Positions 1 through 9,050 of a stretch of DNA of 64,000 nucleotides are shown in pieces; the first letter of the stretch is position 1; each line of letters opens with the position of its first letter. The stretch is from NCBI RefSeq assembly GCF_014650055.1, contig NZ_BMUF01000001.1, positions 62,001 to 126,000 on the forward strand, read 5' to 3'. The stretch comes from Streptomyces malachitofuscus. GTDB taxonomy: Bacteria; Actinomycetota; Actinomycetes; Streptomycetales; Streptomycetaceae. The notes below the pieces were generated by a model. The model searched no databases, was not told the origin of the DNA, and saw only the letters and a program-made list of their open reading frames with translations. Both the position numbers and the translations under genes were made by a program.

Positions 1-2
1 GG

Positions 3-1109
3 GTCCGCTTCTACGAGCGCAAGGAGGTCCGGGACGTCCTGGCCTATCTGCGGGTGCTCGCCAACCCGGAGGACTCGGTGCCGCTGCGCCGCATCCTCAA
101 CGTCCCCAAGCGGGGCATCGGCGACCGCGCGGAGGCCATGATCGACGCCCTCGCGCAGCGCGAGAGGATCAGCTTCCCGCAGGCGCTGAAGCGCGTCGAC
201 GAGGCATACGGAATGGCCGCCCGGTCGTCGAACGCCGTGAAGCGGTTCAACACGCTGATGGAGGACCTCCGTACGGTCGTCGAGTCCGGCGCGGGGCCGG
301 CGACGGTCCTGGAGGCCATCCTGGAACGCACCGGCTACCTGGCCGAGTTGCAGGCGTCCACCGACCCGCAGGACGAGACCCGCATCGAGAACCTCCAGGA
401 ACTCGCGGCCGTCGCCCTGGAGTTCGAGCAGGAGCGCGGCGAGGGCGAGCCGGTCGCCCTGTCCGACTTCCTGGAGCAGGTCGCCCTGGTCGCCGACTCC
501 GACCAGATCCCCGACGAGGACGAGGACGGCTCCGGCGTCATCACGCTGATGACCCTGCACACCGCCAAGGGCCTGGAGTTCCCGGTCGTCTTCCTGACCG
601 GCATGGAGGACGGCGTCTTCCCGCACATGCGTGCTCTCGGCCAGACCAAGGAGCTGGAGGAGGAGCGGCGACTGGCGTACGTCGGCATCACGCGCGCGCG
701 GGAGCGGCTCTACCTCACCCGGTCGACCCTGCGCAGCGCGTGGGGCCAGCCGTCGTACAACCCGCCCTCACGGTTCCTGGAGGAGATCCCGGCCGCCCAC
801 CTGGAGTGGAAGCGGACGGGGCCGAGCGCGCCCGTGTCCTCCGGCCCGGCCTCGGGGGTGGCGGCCTCGCTGTCGTCGTCCCGCTCCCGCTCGTCCGCGT
901 CGGGCGCCTCCGGGTTCGCCACCCGGCGGACGGCGGAGAAGCCCGTGGTGGCTCTGGCGGTCGGGGACCGGGTCACGCACGACCAGTTCGGCCTCGGCAC
1001 GGTGGTCGCGGTGAAGGGCTCGGGGGCGAACGCGGAGGCGACGATCGACTTCGGGGACACCAAGCCCAAGCGTCTGCTGCTGCGGTACGCGCCGGTGGAG
1101 AAGCTGTAG
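3..1109 (+). CDS. pcrA: UvrD/PcrA-type ATP-dependent DNA helicase, C-terminal part (5' end outside window)
   Basis: Superfamily 1 3'-5' DNA helicase acting in repair and in clearing RNA polymerase. The reading frame enters open from the left edge, so the N-terminal Walker A half is missing here. What remains is the C-terminal RecA-like domain: the opening residues RFYERKEVRDVLAYLR match the UvrD block with the conserved FYER core, VITLMTLHTAKGLEFPVVFL is helicase motif V, and EEERRLAYVGITRARERLYL is motif VI. After a Ser/Ala/Pro-rich linker the last ~50 residues (VGDRVTHDQFGLGTVVAV and on) form the Tudor-like domain that in PcrA/UvrD1 contacts RNA polymerase. Ends in TAG, 30 bp before a convergent M23 peptidase gene. 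The neighbouring order matches mycobacterial uvrD1-Rv0950c, supporting the assignment. Confidence 0.95.
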   Translation, partial: VRFYERKEVRDVLAYLRVLANPEDSVPLRRILNVPKRGIGDRAEAMIDALAQRERISFPQALKRVDEAYGMAARSSNAVKRFNTLMEDLRTVVESGAGPATVLEAILERTGYLAELQASTDPQDETRIENLQELAAVALEFEQERGEGEPVALSDFLEQVALVADSDQIPDEDEDGSGVITLMTLHTAKGLEFPVVFLTGMEDGVFPHMRALGQTKELEEERRLAYVGITRARERLYLTRSTLRSAWGQPSYNPPSRFLEEIPAAHLEWKRTGPSAPVSSGPASGVAASLSSSRSRSSASGASGFATRRTAEKPVVALAVGDRVTHDQFGLGTVVAVKGSGANAEATIDFGDTKPKRLLLRYAPVEKL

Positions 1110-1122
1110 CCGCAGGCGGCGG

Positions 1123-1149
1123 CCCGTCGGGGGAGGGCCCTACGACGGG
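1123..1149. terminator. Possible bidirectional terminator between pcrA and the M23 peptidase
   Basis: CCCGTCG (1123-1129) pairs with CGACGGG (1143-1149) around a 13-nt loop. It sits between two convergent stop codons and overlaps the last codons of the peptidase gene. There is no T-run and the stem is only 7 bp, so this is a modest call. Confidence 0.35.
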
Positions 1150-2618
1150 TCGAGGCCGTGGCTGCGCAGCCAGGCGAGCGGGTCGATCGCCGCGCCGCCG
1201 CCGGGCCGCACCTCGAAGTGCAGGTGCGGGCCGGTCGAGTTGCCCGAGTTGCCGGAGAACGCGATCTGGTCGCCGGCCTTCACGGTGGAACCCGAGGGGA
1301 TCTGGTAGCTGGAGAGGTGGCAGTACCACGTCTCCGTACCGTCCTTCGCCGTGACGATCATCATGTTGCCGTAGGCGGCGTTGTACTGCGTGCGGACGGT
1401 GCCGTCGGTCGCGGCCAGCACCGGGGTGCCGTACGAGACGGGGAAGTCGATTCCGGTGTGGACGGACATCCAGTTGATGCCGGACTGGCCGTAGTAGGCG
1501 CTGAGGCCGTGCCGCGCGACCGGGAGCGCGAACTTCGGACGCAGGCGCTCCTTGCGGGCCGCCTCCTCCGCCGCCCGCTTGCGCTCGGCCTCCTGCTGCG
1601 CCTTGAGGTCGATGCGCTCCTGGGTACGGCTGGCCCGGTCGGCGAAGTCGTCGGCGCCGGCGGCGAGGCTCTCCAGCTGGGTGTCCAGCTTGACGTTGGC
1701 GGCGGACGGTTTCACCGGCTGGGCGTCGGCCGCGGTCGTCCTCGTCTCCTGGCCGCCCTCCTCGGTCAGATTGCCGACCGAGGCCGCGGCGATACCGGCG
1801 ACGCCCATCACGCACGCCGAGGGCACGGCCACCGTCAGCAGCGCGGAGCGCTTGGCCGGCGTACGGCGGCGGGAGCGGGACCCGGCGCGTGAGGCGGCGC
1901 GCGGCTGCGGGACGGGCAGGACCTCCTCCTGCTCGTCGAGCAGGCTCACCGCGGGCAGTTCGCCGGTGTCACCCGGTTCGCCGGGGGCGGGCTCGTCGGC
2001 GGCGGCCGACTCGTGGGTGTCCTGTTCGTACGGGCTCTGCTCGTACCCGTCCTGGCCGCCGTACGTGTCGTGGCCGCCGTCGGAGTTCCACTGCGTGGCG
2101 TCGTAGACGCCGCTGTCGAAGGTCTGTGCGCTCCAGTCCCAGTGCTGAGTGCCGTCCGCGGGGTCGTCGGCCTGGTCCGGCTGGAGCCAGGCGCCGGCGT
2201 CCCACTGGCCGCTCGTCTCGGGCGAGGTGCCCTGCGCCGGGATCACCGACATCGGCTGGTGGCCCGTGGTCCAGGCGGTCGCGTCGTAGCCGCCGGTGTC
2301 ATACGCGGCGGTGTGCTGGGCCGCGTACGCGTCGTAGTGCCCGGTGTCCTGGCCGGCCGTGGGCCACTGCCCGGAGTCGTAGGCGCCCGTGTCGTGGCCG
2401 CTGCCCGGGAGGTCTCCGAAGAGGGGGTCGGTGGCGAAGCTGCCGGTCGTGTGGCCGGTGCCGTAGTGCGTGGCGCCGAAACCGGTCGCGTCGTAACCGC
2501 CGTAGGCGGTGAAGTCACCGTACGGGGCTTCCTGGGTGCCGTACGACGCGTAGGGCGCCGAGGCGGCATCGGAAGCCGGAGCCGGGGCCATGGTCCCCGA
2601 CGGGTGACGGTCGTTCAC
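1140..2618 (-). CDS. Membrane-anchored M23 (LytM-type) cell-wall peptidase
   Basis: Predicted peptidoglycan endopeptidase of about 492 aa. The first ~250 residues are a Gly/Tyr/Asp/Thr-rich low-complexity stretch with repeated GHDTG/YDTGGYD-like units. A Arg-rich patch and a membrane segment (ALLTVAVPSACVMGVAGIAA) follow, then a charged helical region rich in Glu/Lys/Arg that is probably coiled coil. The C-terminal catalytic domain has the zinc ligands of M23 enzymes: HTGIDFPVSYGTPV (first H and D), then HLHFEV near the end, plus the catalytic HLSSY. The GTG at 2618 is chosen because GAGAAG lies 7 nt upstream; the longer open frame up to 2732 lacks a ribosome site. A peptidase in this place next to pcrA/uvrD1 is conserved in actinobacteria (Rv0950c). 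Confidence 0.88.
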   Translation of the reverse strand: MNDRHPSGTMAPAPASDAASAPYASYGTQEAPYGDFTAYGGYDATGFGATHYGTGHTTGSFATDPLFGDLPGSGHDTGAYDSGQWPTAGQDTGHYDAYAAQHTAAYDTGGYDATAWTTGHQPMSVIPAQGTSPETSGQWDAGAWLQPDQADDPADGTQHWDWSAQTFDSGVYDATQWNSDGGHDTYGGQDGYEQSPYEQDTHESAAADEPAPGEPGDTGELPAVSLLDEQEEVLPVPQPRAASRAGSRSRRRTPAKRSALLTVAVPSACVMGVAGIAAASVGNLTEEGGQETRTTAADAQPVKPSAANVKLDTQLESLAAGADDFADRASRTQERIDLKAQQEAERKRAAEEAARKERLRPKFALPVARHGLSAYYGQSGINWMSVHTGIDFPVSYGTPVLAATDGTVRTQYNAAYGNMMIVTAKDGTETWYCHLSSYQIPSGSTVKAGDQIAFSGNSGNSTGPHLHFEVRPGGGAAIDPLAWLRSHGLDPS

Positions 2619-2910
2619 CAACTTCTCTTTCGCCTCGACAACAGGGGCTGCCAGAGCAGTGCGGCGACTGTACCCGGCGGTATGCGGGCACGACAATCTT
2701 CCCCAGGTTTCGCGCGCGCAGGAAACGGGCATTCGGTCGTGTTTTGGGGGACGGCGGGCGCGGTCTTGGCTCTTTGTTCGAACTCTGTTCGAGGTTGTGG
2801 GTGTGTCGCGGCCGTAACTCGGCCGTGTCGGACCGTTGTTGTTCGGATGTGGACTCTCGCGGTGCTCGTGTCACGGCGGACGGGTGTCGGGCGTGTCGCG
2901 CCGTGCCGTC

Positions 2911-3780
2911 CTACGCCACCGTCAGGCCGTTCGCGCGGCCGGTGGACGGCTCGCCGGGGTGCGCCGTGTCCAGCGCCTGCCGTATGCCGGTCGCCACGGT
3001 GGGGTGCACGGGCAGGGCGAGGTGGCCGACGCCGCTCACCCGGACGTTCACCGCGGTGAGGTCCGGGTGCTCGATGCACGCCGCGTCCAGCGGGTCCATG
3101 ATGTGGTCGAGGTCGCTCCAGAAGGCGACGAAGTGTGTACGGCAGCCGGGCGAGGGCAGCGAAAGCTCCTCGAGCACCGGTGAGCCGGGGCGCATCTGGC
3201 GCACGATGGGGTGCGCGTTGGCCAGCGGGGCGACGCGCGTGCCGGAGTGCGGGGTGCCGAGCGTGACGAGCGTCCGCACCCTGGTGTCACCGCCCAGTCG
3301 CTGGACGTAGTACCGCGCGATCAGTCCGCCGAGGCTGTGTCCCACCACGTCCACCTGACGGCTGCCCGTGCGCTCGCACACTTGCTCGATGTGCCGTCCG
3401 AGCAGTTCGGCGGCGATGCGGATGTCGCAGGTCAGCGGGGAGTAGTTGAGCGACTCGATCTGCTGCCTGCCGTGCTGGGACAGGCTGCGGCGCAACAGGA
3501 CGAAGACCGAGCGGTTGTCGATGAAGCCGTGCAGCAGTACGACCGGGGGTTTGGCCTCCGTCGGCAGCTGTGCGGCGCCGTCCGGTGCCGGCAGCGCGGG
3601 GCGGCCGGGGCCCCGCCGCTCCTGGACGATCCCGGCGGGATAGAGCAGGAGGTGGCCCGCGAGGATCGCCAGCTCCAGGGCGGTCGCCTTCAGCAGGGCC
3701 AGGGAGAGATCCGCCAGCCGGGCCGGCAGAAGGCGCCGGCAGACCGGCAGAAAGGGAAGTGCTGCCTCGGTGACCTTCAT
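2911..3780 (-). CDS. Alpha/beta-hydrolase lipase with N-terminal membrane anchor
   Basis: Triacylglycerol-lipase/esterase family protein of 289 aa. The N-terminus has a hydrophobic stretch (residues ~25-50) that could be a signal anchor. PPVVLLHGFIDN is the oxyanion-hole HG motif, VDVVGHSLGGLIARY carries the nucleophile elbow G-H-S-L-G, and the acid and His residues are expected in the C-terminal third (SGVGHLALPVHP contains the likely catalytic His). The ATG at 3780 has AGGAGGT 7 nt upstream. It is preceded by a 395-bp intergenic region with a divergent gene, so it probably has its own promoter. Substrate cannot be inferred. Confidence 0.85.
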   Translation of the reverse strand: MKVTEAALPFLPVCRRLLPARLADLSLALLKATALELAILAGHLLLYPAGIVQERRGPGRPALPAPDGAAQLPTEAKPPVVLLHGFIDNRSVFVLLRRSLSQHGRQQIESLNYSPLTCDIRIAAELLGRHIEQVCERTGSRQVDVVGHSLGGLIARYYVQRLGGDTRVRTLVTLGTPHSGTRVAPLANAHPIVRQMRPGSPVLEELSLPSPGCRTHFVAFWSDLDHIMDPLDAACIEHPDLTAVNVRVSGVGHLALPVHPTVATGIRQALDTAHPGEPSTGRANGLTVA

Positions 3781-4175
3781 GGCCGACCTCCTGTCGGCAC
3801 GCGGAAGGACAGCCTCGTCCCCCGTGTGCCCTCATGGGATGTCGCTACGAAAGCGGTCGACGGCGCGCGCGTGCTGTGCGTAGAGGGGGCGCAGTGGTAC
3901 GTCGACCTCGGTGCGAATCCCTTATGCGCATGTTCCCACCGATGCCCATGAGTCGCACGAGCACACGGTGTGCGGGCCTCCGGGCCCGGGAACGCTGCGC
4001 GATGAACGTGTCCCACCGTGTGATTTCCCCCTCCCTGTACCCCGCGAAACTGCCGGTTGCGGGATGCTGGAGATAACGTTCGTTCACTTCTCGGGCCGGT
4101 TCGGGCCGGGGTGTCCGTGCGATGTGTGCGGTACTTGTCGGTACGGATGGATGTAGTCGCTTCATGGAGGCAGTG
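3781..4175. other. Intergenic region between divergent lipase and mutase-subunit genes
   Basis: About 395 bp with no credible coding frame. It must hold the promoters of two divergent genes. Somewhat AT-richer pieces (for example GATAACGTTCG near 4072-4082) lie upstream of the plus-strand gene, but no paired -35/-10 set was convincing. GGAGG at 4166-4170 is the ribosome site for the ATG at 4176. Confidence 0.5.
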
Positions 4176-4592
<417 letters not shown>

Positions 4593-4726
4593 GGCCGTCC
4601 CGCCGCCCTGGCGCCGGTACGGATCGGGGGTGGGCCGCGCGGCCCGGCGCCCGCGGGGTGCCGGCGCGCCCACCCGTGCCCTCCCGCCGGTACGACTGCC
4701 CGCGGTGGGCGTGGCCCGGCCGGGGG

Positions 4727-6355
4727 TCATGGGGCGGGCGGGGTCAGTTCCGCCAGCATGGCCGCGCGGAGGCGCAGGGTGGTGACCAGGCGCTGGAAGG
4801 CCTCCGACCAGTAGCCCCCGGCTCCCGGTGACGCGTTCTCCGGCTCGTCCGGCACCGCCAGGAGCGCGTCGAGGCGGCCGGCCTCGGACGGGTCCAGGCA
4901 GCGTTCGGCCAGGCCCATGACTCCGCTGAAACTCCATGGATAACTCCCTGCGTCACGCGCGATGTTGAGCGCGTCGACCACCGCCCGTCCGACCGGCGCA
5001 GCCCAGGGCACGGCACACACTCCGAGCAGCTGGAACGCCTCGGACAGGCCGTGCGTCTCGATGAACCCGGCCACCCACTGGGCCCGTTCGGCGGCGCTCA
5101 GCGTGCCGAGGAGCTTGGCCCGTTCGGCCAGGGACACCGCGCCGGGGCCGCCCGCCTCCGGCGCCGAGGGGTTTCCGAGCAGCGCCCGGGACCACGCCGC
5201 GTCCCGCTGCCGCACCGCCGCCCGGCACCAGGCCGCGTGCAGTTCGCCCTGCCAGTCGTCCGCCACCGGCAGGGCCACGATCTCCCGGGGTGTGCGCCCG
5301 CCCAGCCGCCGCGACCAGGTGCCCAGCGGGGCGGCTTCCACCAACTGGCCGAGCCACCAGGACCTCTCGCCCCGGCCCGCCGGGGCCTTGGCCGCCACAC
5401 CGTCGCGTTCCATGCCCGCGTCGCACTCGTGCGGCGCCTCGACGGTGATCGTCGGTACGTCCTGTGTGTGGTCGACGGCCACACAGGCACCGGCTCTGAC
5501 CGCCATGCGGTGTGCCAGTGCCGAGCCGGGCAGCGCCGACAGCAACTCCGCCGCCGTCGCCCGTACATTGCGGCTGCGGTCGCCCAGGGCCTGTTCCAGG
5601 AAGGGTTCGTCGTCCGGGCCCAGACCGGTGCGCAGCGAGTCCAGGAACATCAGCCGGTCCTCGGCCCGCTCCGTGGCCCAGGTCGACTCGAGCAGGTCGC
5701 GCGCGGCGTCGGGCTTGCGGGAGCGCAGTGCGGCGAGGAGGGCGACCCGTTCGGCGAAGAGGCCCTCCTCCCAGAGGCGCCGTATCCCGTCCGTGCCGGG
5801 AAGGCCGGGTCCGGACGTGCCGCCGCCCGGTGTGGAGCGCAGGGCGAACCGCCAGTCAGGATTGAGCCGGGCCAGCCACAGGGCGCGCGGACCGGCGAAC
5901 CGCAGCGCCGCCGGACGCAGGTCCGTGCGTCCCCGGGCCGCGTCGAGCAGGGCGGGCAGCACCGCGGGCGGCGGGGCGTAACCGTGGGCGTTCGCCGCGG
6001 CCAGCCACTGCGGGAGCAGCTCCATCAGATCCGGTGCCGAGCCCCGGCGTCCGCCACCGGAGGAACCGGGGCGGTCGGCGAGCAGCATCGTGAGCCTGCG
6101 CGCCGCGGCGGACGGCAGCGGAGGGCGCGGGTCCGCGGGGGCGGGCCGCGGACGCTCCGCGGCCCGCGCGGGCAGCAGCCCCGCCCGTCGCCGCACGGTC
6201 GCCACGGCCGCCGCGTCCAGCAGCGCCGTCGCCGCCCGTGGTCCGGGTGCGACGTCTGCCAGGGCGCGCCGGTCCGTCCCCAGCAGGGCCGTGGTGACCA
6301 GCTCCTCCCAGTCGTCCGGGAGGGGCGCCTCCACAGCGGCGGTCGTCCTGCTCAT
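4727..6355 (-). CDS. DUF5691 family protein, distal gene of the SWIM operon
   Basis: Protein of about 542 aa of unknown function. The sequence is Ala/Leu/Arg-rich and looks all-helical. The stretch around DDEPFLEQALGDRSRNVR followed by ATAAELLSALPGS has the look of a HEAT-type helical repeat, so a scaffold role is possible. Family name DUF5691 is given from recognition of the N-terminus (DDWEELVTTALLGTDRR) and its usual place next to a SWIM zinc-finger gene. The start MSRTT at 6355 is preferred over the ATG at 6361 because GGAAGG lies 7 nt before it. It lies 100 bp downstream of the SWIM gene on the same strand and is probably cotranscribed with it. Confidence 0.8.
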   Translation of the reverse strand: MSRTTAAVEAPLPDDWEELVTTALLGTDRRALADVAPGPRAATALLDAAAVATVRRRAGLLPARAAERPRPAPADPRPPLPSAAARRLTMLLADRPGSSGGGRRGSAPDLMELLPQWLAAANAHGYAPPPAVLPALLDAARGRTDLRPAALRFAGPRALWLARLNPDWRFALRSTPGGGTSGPGLPGTDGIRRLWEEGLFAERVALLAALRSRKPDAARDLLESTWATERAEDRLMFLDSLRTGLGPDDEPFLEQALGDRSRNVRATAAELLSALPGSALAHRMAVRAGACVAVDHTQDVPTITVEAPHECDAGMERDGVAAKAPAGRGERSWWLGQLVEAAPLGTWSRRLGGRTPREIVALPVADDWQGELHAAWCRAAVRQRDAAWSRALLGNPSAPEAGGPGAVSLAERAKLLGTLSAAERAQWVAGFIETHGLSEAFQLLGVCAVPWAAPVGRAVVDALNIARDAGSYPWSFSGVMGLAERCLDPSEAGRLDALLAVPDEPENASPGAGGYWSEAFQRLVTTLRLRAAMLAELTPPAP

Positions 6356-6455
6356 GAGCATCCCTTCCGACGGGTGTCCCGGTGCGGCCGACGACTCAGG
6401 TGCACCGAGTGTCCAGTGGTGCCCGAAAGATTCCTGGGGTGGGTGGGGTGACGGC

Positions 6456-7820
6456 TCAGCACAGCGTCACCGTCTCCCCGGGCCCCTCGGGCCATGCCGC
6501 CAAAGGGGTGAATCCCTGATGGCCGCACTCGCCGAAGACCCTGACCGGGGCGCCGCCCGACAGGGCCACCAGGCGCCACAGACCGGGGCGGGACCGCGCG
6601 GCCCGGGTGAGCGGCAGGGCCGCGTCCTCGTCGGCGTCGGCCAGCTGCCAGCCGTCACCGTCCGGGACCGGTATCACCCGGTCCAGCGTCACCGGCACGG
6701 AGTCCAGCCAGGGGTCGTCGCGCAGCGCCTCGCCGTAGCGGGCGACCGCCCGGCCCGTCGTCGTGCCCGGCGGCCGCGCCGCCGTCGGCCCGGGCGGCGC
6801 GAACCGTTCCCCCAGGGCCACCCGCACCTGTCCCGCGCCCGGGTAGGCGGACACCTCCGCGTCCAGGGCCAGCCCGACCGGCAGCGCGAGCTCCGGGGAG
6901 CGGCCCGCCGCCCCGTAGGAGAGGAGCAGCGCCGTACGCCCCGAGCCGGTGCCGTACAGCCAGACGCGGCGGGTCGTGAGACGGCTGTCCGCCGTGTCGT
7001 ACTGGGCGAGGACCAGCCAGCGGTCCCGCACCGGAGGGCCGTCCGCCGCGGCGGACAGGCCGATACGGGAACGGACCGTCGCGGCGAGCCCCTCCGGCAG
7101 TTCGTCCCGGTGCAGCCAGCCCCGGGCCAGGAGGTGGAGCAGCGCGCACTCCTCCAGCAGCCGCACCGGCCGGCCCGGTCCGGTGTCCGGGAGCGCCCCC
7201 AGCTCCCGTACCCGGGCGGCCAGCCCCTGCGCCTGGGCGTCCACCATGCGGGCCGCGGTCTCCTCCCACAGGCCGTACCCGGACTGCTCGGCCGACGCCA
7301 GACCGCCGCGCAGCAGATCGGCCAGGCGCTGCTCCAGTTCCGCCGCGCCCGCGGTGATCCGCTCGGCCCGGCGCTCCGCCCTGCGCCGCGCCGCCTCCGG
7401 GTCCGCCGGTCCCGGCGGAGCACCCGGAGCACCGGAGGCGCCCCCGGCCTGCCCGTCCTCCGCCCGGGCGCGCCGGGCAGCGATCCACCGCCCGGCCCAG
7501 TCCGGCTCCTCCGCCCGCGGCAGCGCCTCGTCCCCGCCCGCCCGCAGCAGCATCAGACCGAGCGCGTGCTTGCACGGGAACTTGCGGCTCGGACAACTGC
7601 ACGTGTACGCGGGCCCGGAGGCGTCCGCGAGGTCGACGACCGTCCGGTACGGCGTGCCCCCGCCGCCCGTGCACAGCCCCCACGCCGTCCCCTCACCGGA
7701 ACGGCCGGTCTCCGACCACGGCCCGGCCACGCCGAGTTCGCTTCCCGCCTTGCGTGACGCGGGGTCAGGCGCCAGTGCCAGCACCTGGTCCGCGGTCCAG
7801 CGCACCCCCTGCTGAGTCAT
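6456..7820 (-). CDS. SWIM zinc-finger protein
   Basis: Protein of about 454 aa with a SWIM zinc finger near the N-terminus: C74-x-C76, then C83-x-H85 (YTCSCPSRKFPCKH), the classical CxCx(n)CxH ligands. SWIM domains bind DNA or protein. The rest is Ala/Arg-rich helix followed by a mixed C-terminal domain with no recognised motif. The ATG at 7820 is chosen although it has no ribosome site, because a DNA-damage-type promoter ends 7 nt upstream and would start the mRNA at or next to this ATG. A TTG at 7850 would extend the frame but lies inside the -35 element. First gene of an operon with the DUF5691 gene; divergent from MoxR-DUF5682-VWA. Confidence 0.88.
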   Translation of the reverse strand: MTQQGVRWTADQVLALAPDPASRKAGSELGVAGPWSETGRSGEGTAWGLCTGGGGTPYRTVVDLADASGPAYTCSCPSRKFPCKHALGLMLLRAGGDEALPRAEEPDWAGRWIAARRARAEDGQAGGASGAPGAPPGPADPEAARRRAERRAERITAGAAELEQRLADLLRGGLASAEQSGYGLWEETAARMVDAQAQGLAARVRELGALPDTGPGRPVRLLEECALLHLLARGWLHRDELPEGLAATVRSRIGLSAAADGPPVRDRWLVLAQYDTADSRLTTRRVWLYGTGSGRTALLLSYGAAGRSPELALPVGLALDAEVSAYPGAGQVRVALGERFAPPGPTAARPPGTTTGRAVARYGEALRDDPWLDSVPVTLDRVIPVPDGDGWQLADADEDAALPLTRAARSRPGLWRLVALSGGAPVRVFGECGHQGFTPLAAWPEGPGETVTLC

Positions 7821-7827
7821 GCCGTCG

Positions 7828-7850
7828 AAACTAGATCCCGGCACTGACAA
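7828..7850 (-). promoter_or_regulatory. RecA-NDp/PafBC-type DNA-damage promoter of the SWIM-DUF5691 operon
   Basis: On the minus strand TTGTCAGTG (7850-7842), eight bases, then TAGTTT (7833-7828). This is an exact fit to the RecA-NDp pattern TTGTCRGTG-N8-TAnnnT, which in actinobacteria is recognised by the PafB/PafC activator for LexA-independent DNA-damage induction. The -10 ends 7 nt before the ATG at 7820, so transcription should begin at the start codon, giving a leaderless mRNA and explaining the absent ribosome site. Confidence 0.8.
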
Positions 7851-7895
7851 TCGGCCTGCGGACCTCGTTCGTGCAGGTCGGAGCGATTGTCAGTG
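7842..7895. repeat. 12-bp perfect inverted repeat shared by two divergent promoters
   Basis: CACTGACAATCG (7842-7853) and CGATTGTCAGTG (7884-7895) are exact inverse complements separated by 30 bp, centred in the gap between the SWIM and MoxR genes. Each arm contains the TTGTCAGTG element of the promoter that fires outward from it. Confidence 0.9.
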
Positions 7896-7909
7896 GCGTG
7901 GTGCACGGT
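7887..7909 (+). promoter_or_regulatory. Second RecA-NDp-like element, facing the MoxR operon
   Basis: TTGTCAGTG (7887-7895), eight bases, then CACGGT (7904-7909). The -35/activator part is identical to the minus-strand copy. The -10 keeps the A at position 2 and T at position 6 but lacks the first T, so it would be weaker. Expected start of transcription is about 36 nt before the MoxR ATG at 7953, which has a normal GGAGGGGG ribosome site. Confidence 0.6.
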
Positions 7910-7952
7910 TGGTGACAGATCCGAACCGGCCGAGGTGGAGGGGGACTCAGCC

Positions 7953-9050
7953 ATGACTGTGTCTGTGGAGACGGAGAAGCTGCGGCCGCACGCCGAGGAC
8001 GCCTTCGCCGCCGAACTCGCCGCGCTGGCGGCGCAGGACGACCGGCCGCGCCCCGCCCGCTGGCGGCTGTCGCCGTGGGCCGTCGCGACCTACCTGCTCG
8101 GCGGCACGCTGCCGGACGGCACGGTGATCACACCCAAGTACGTCGGTCCGCGCCGGATCGTCGAGGTCGCGGTGACCACCCTCGCCACCGACCGCGCCCT
8201 GCTGCTGCTCGGAGTGCCCGGCACGGCGAAGACCTGGGTCTCCGAACACCTTGCCGCCGCGGTCAGCGGTGACTCGACGCTGTTGGTGCAGGGCACGGCC
8301 GGCACACCGGAGGAGGCCATCCGCTACGGCTGGAACTACGCCCGGCTGCTCGCCCACGGCCCCAGCCGGGACGCGCTCGTGCCCAGCCCGGTGATGCGGG
8401 CCATGGCGGACGGCATGACGGCCCGCGTCGAGGAGCTGACCCGCATCCCGGCCGACGTCCAGGACACGCTGATCACGATCCTGTCGGAGAAGACGCTGCC
8501 GATACCGGAACTCGGCCAGGAGGTGCAGGCGGTCCGCGGGTTCAACCTGATCGCCACGGCCAACGACCGCGACCGCGGGGTCAACGAGCTCTCCAGCGCC
8601 CTGCGCCGCAGGTTCAACACCGTGGTCCTGCCGCTCCCGGAAACCGCCGAGGCGGAGGTCGACATCGTCTCCCGCCGGGTCGGCCAGATCGGCCGCTCCC
8701 TCGACCTGCCGACCGTGCCCGACGGCATCGACGAGATCCGTCGCGTCGTCACCGTCTTCCGTGAACTGCGCGACGGGATCACGGCCGACGGGCGGACGAA
8801 GCTCAAGTCGCCCAGCGGCACGCTGTCCACCGCCGAGGCGATCTCCGTCGTCACGGGCGGGCTGGCGCTGGCCGCCCACTTCGGCGACGGCGTGCTGCGG
8901 GCCGGGGACGTCGCCGCGGGCATCCTCGGCGCGGTCGTCCGCGACCCGGCGGCGGACCGCGTCGTCTGGCAGGAGTACCTGGAGACCGTCGTCCGCGAGC
9001 GGGAGGGCTGGAAGGACTTCTACCGGGCCTGCCGGGAGGCCGGCGCATGA
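7953..9050 (+). CDS. MoxR-family AAA+ ATPase
   Basis: AAA+ ATPase of about 365 aa, MoxR family, the chaperone-like ATPases that usually work with VWA-domain partners. Walker A is GVPGTAKT (residues 87-94). The Walker B position reads RVEELTR (158-164), so the usual Asp-Glu is Glu-Glu. The following IPADVQDTL matches the conserved MoxR helix, sensor 1 is ATANDRD (201-207), and the arginine-rich ALRRRFNTV region comes after it. The ATG at 7953 follows GGAGGGGG with ~8 nt spacing. Its stop overlaps the next start as ATGA, implying translational coupling to DUF5682 and then VWA. Divergent from the SWIM operon. Confidence 0.92.
   Translation: MTVSVETEKLRPHAEDAFAAELAALAAQDDRPRPARWRLSPWAVATYLLGGTLPDGTVITPKYVGPRRIVEVAVTTLATDRALLLLGVPGTAKTWVSEHLAAAVSGDSTLLVQGTAGTPEEAIRYGWNYARLLAHGPSRDALVPSPVMRAMADGMTARVEELTRIPADVQDTLITILSEKTLPIPELGQEVQAVRGFNLIATANDRDRGVNELSSALRRRFNTVVLPLPETAEAEVDIVSRRVGQIGRSLDLPTVPDGIDEIRRVVTVFRELRDGITADGRTKLKSPSGTLSTAEAISVVTGGLALAAHFGDGVLRAGDVAAGILGAVVRDPAADRVVWQEYLETVVREREGWKDFYRACREAGA

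Noticed and set aside
7821..7850. TTG start for the SWIM protein at 7850
   Set aside because: It would place the start codon inside the -35 element of the damage promoter; the ATG at 7820 fits a leaderless mRNA.
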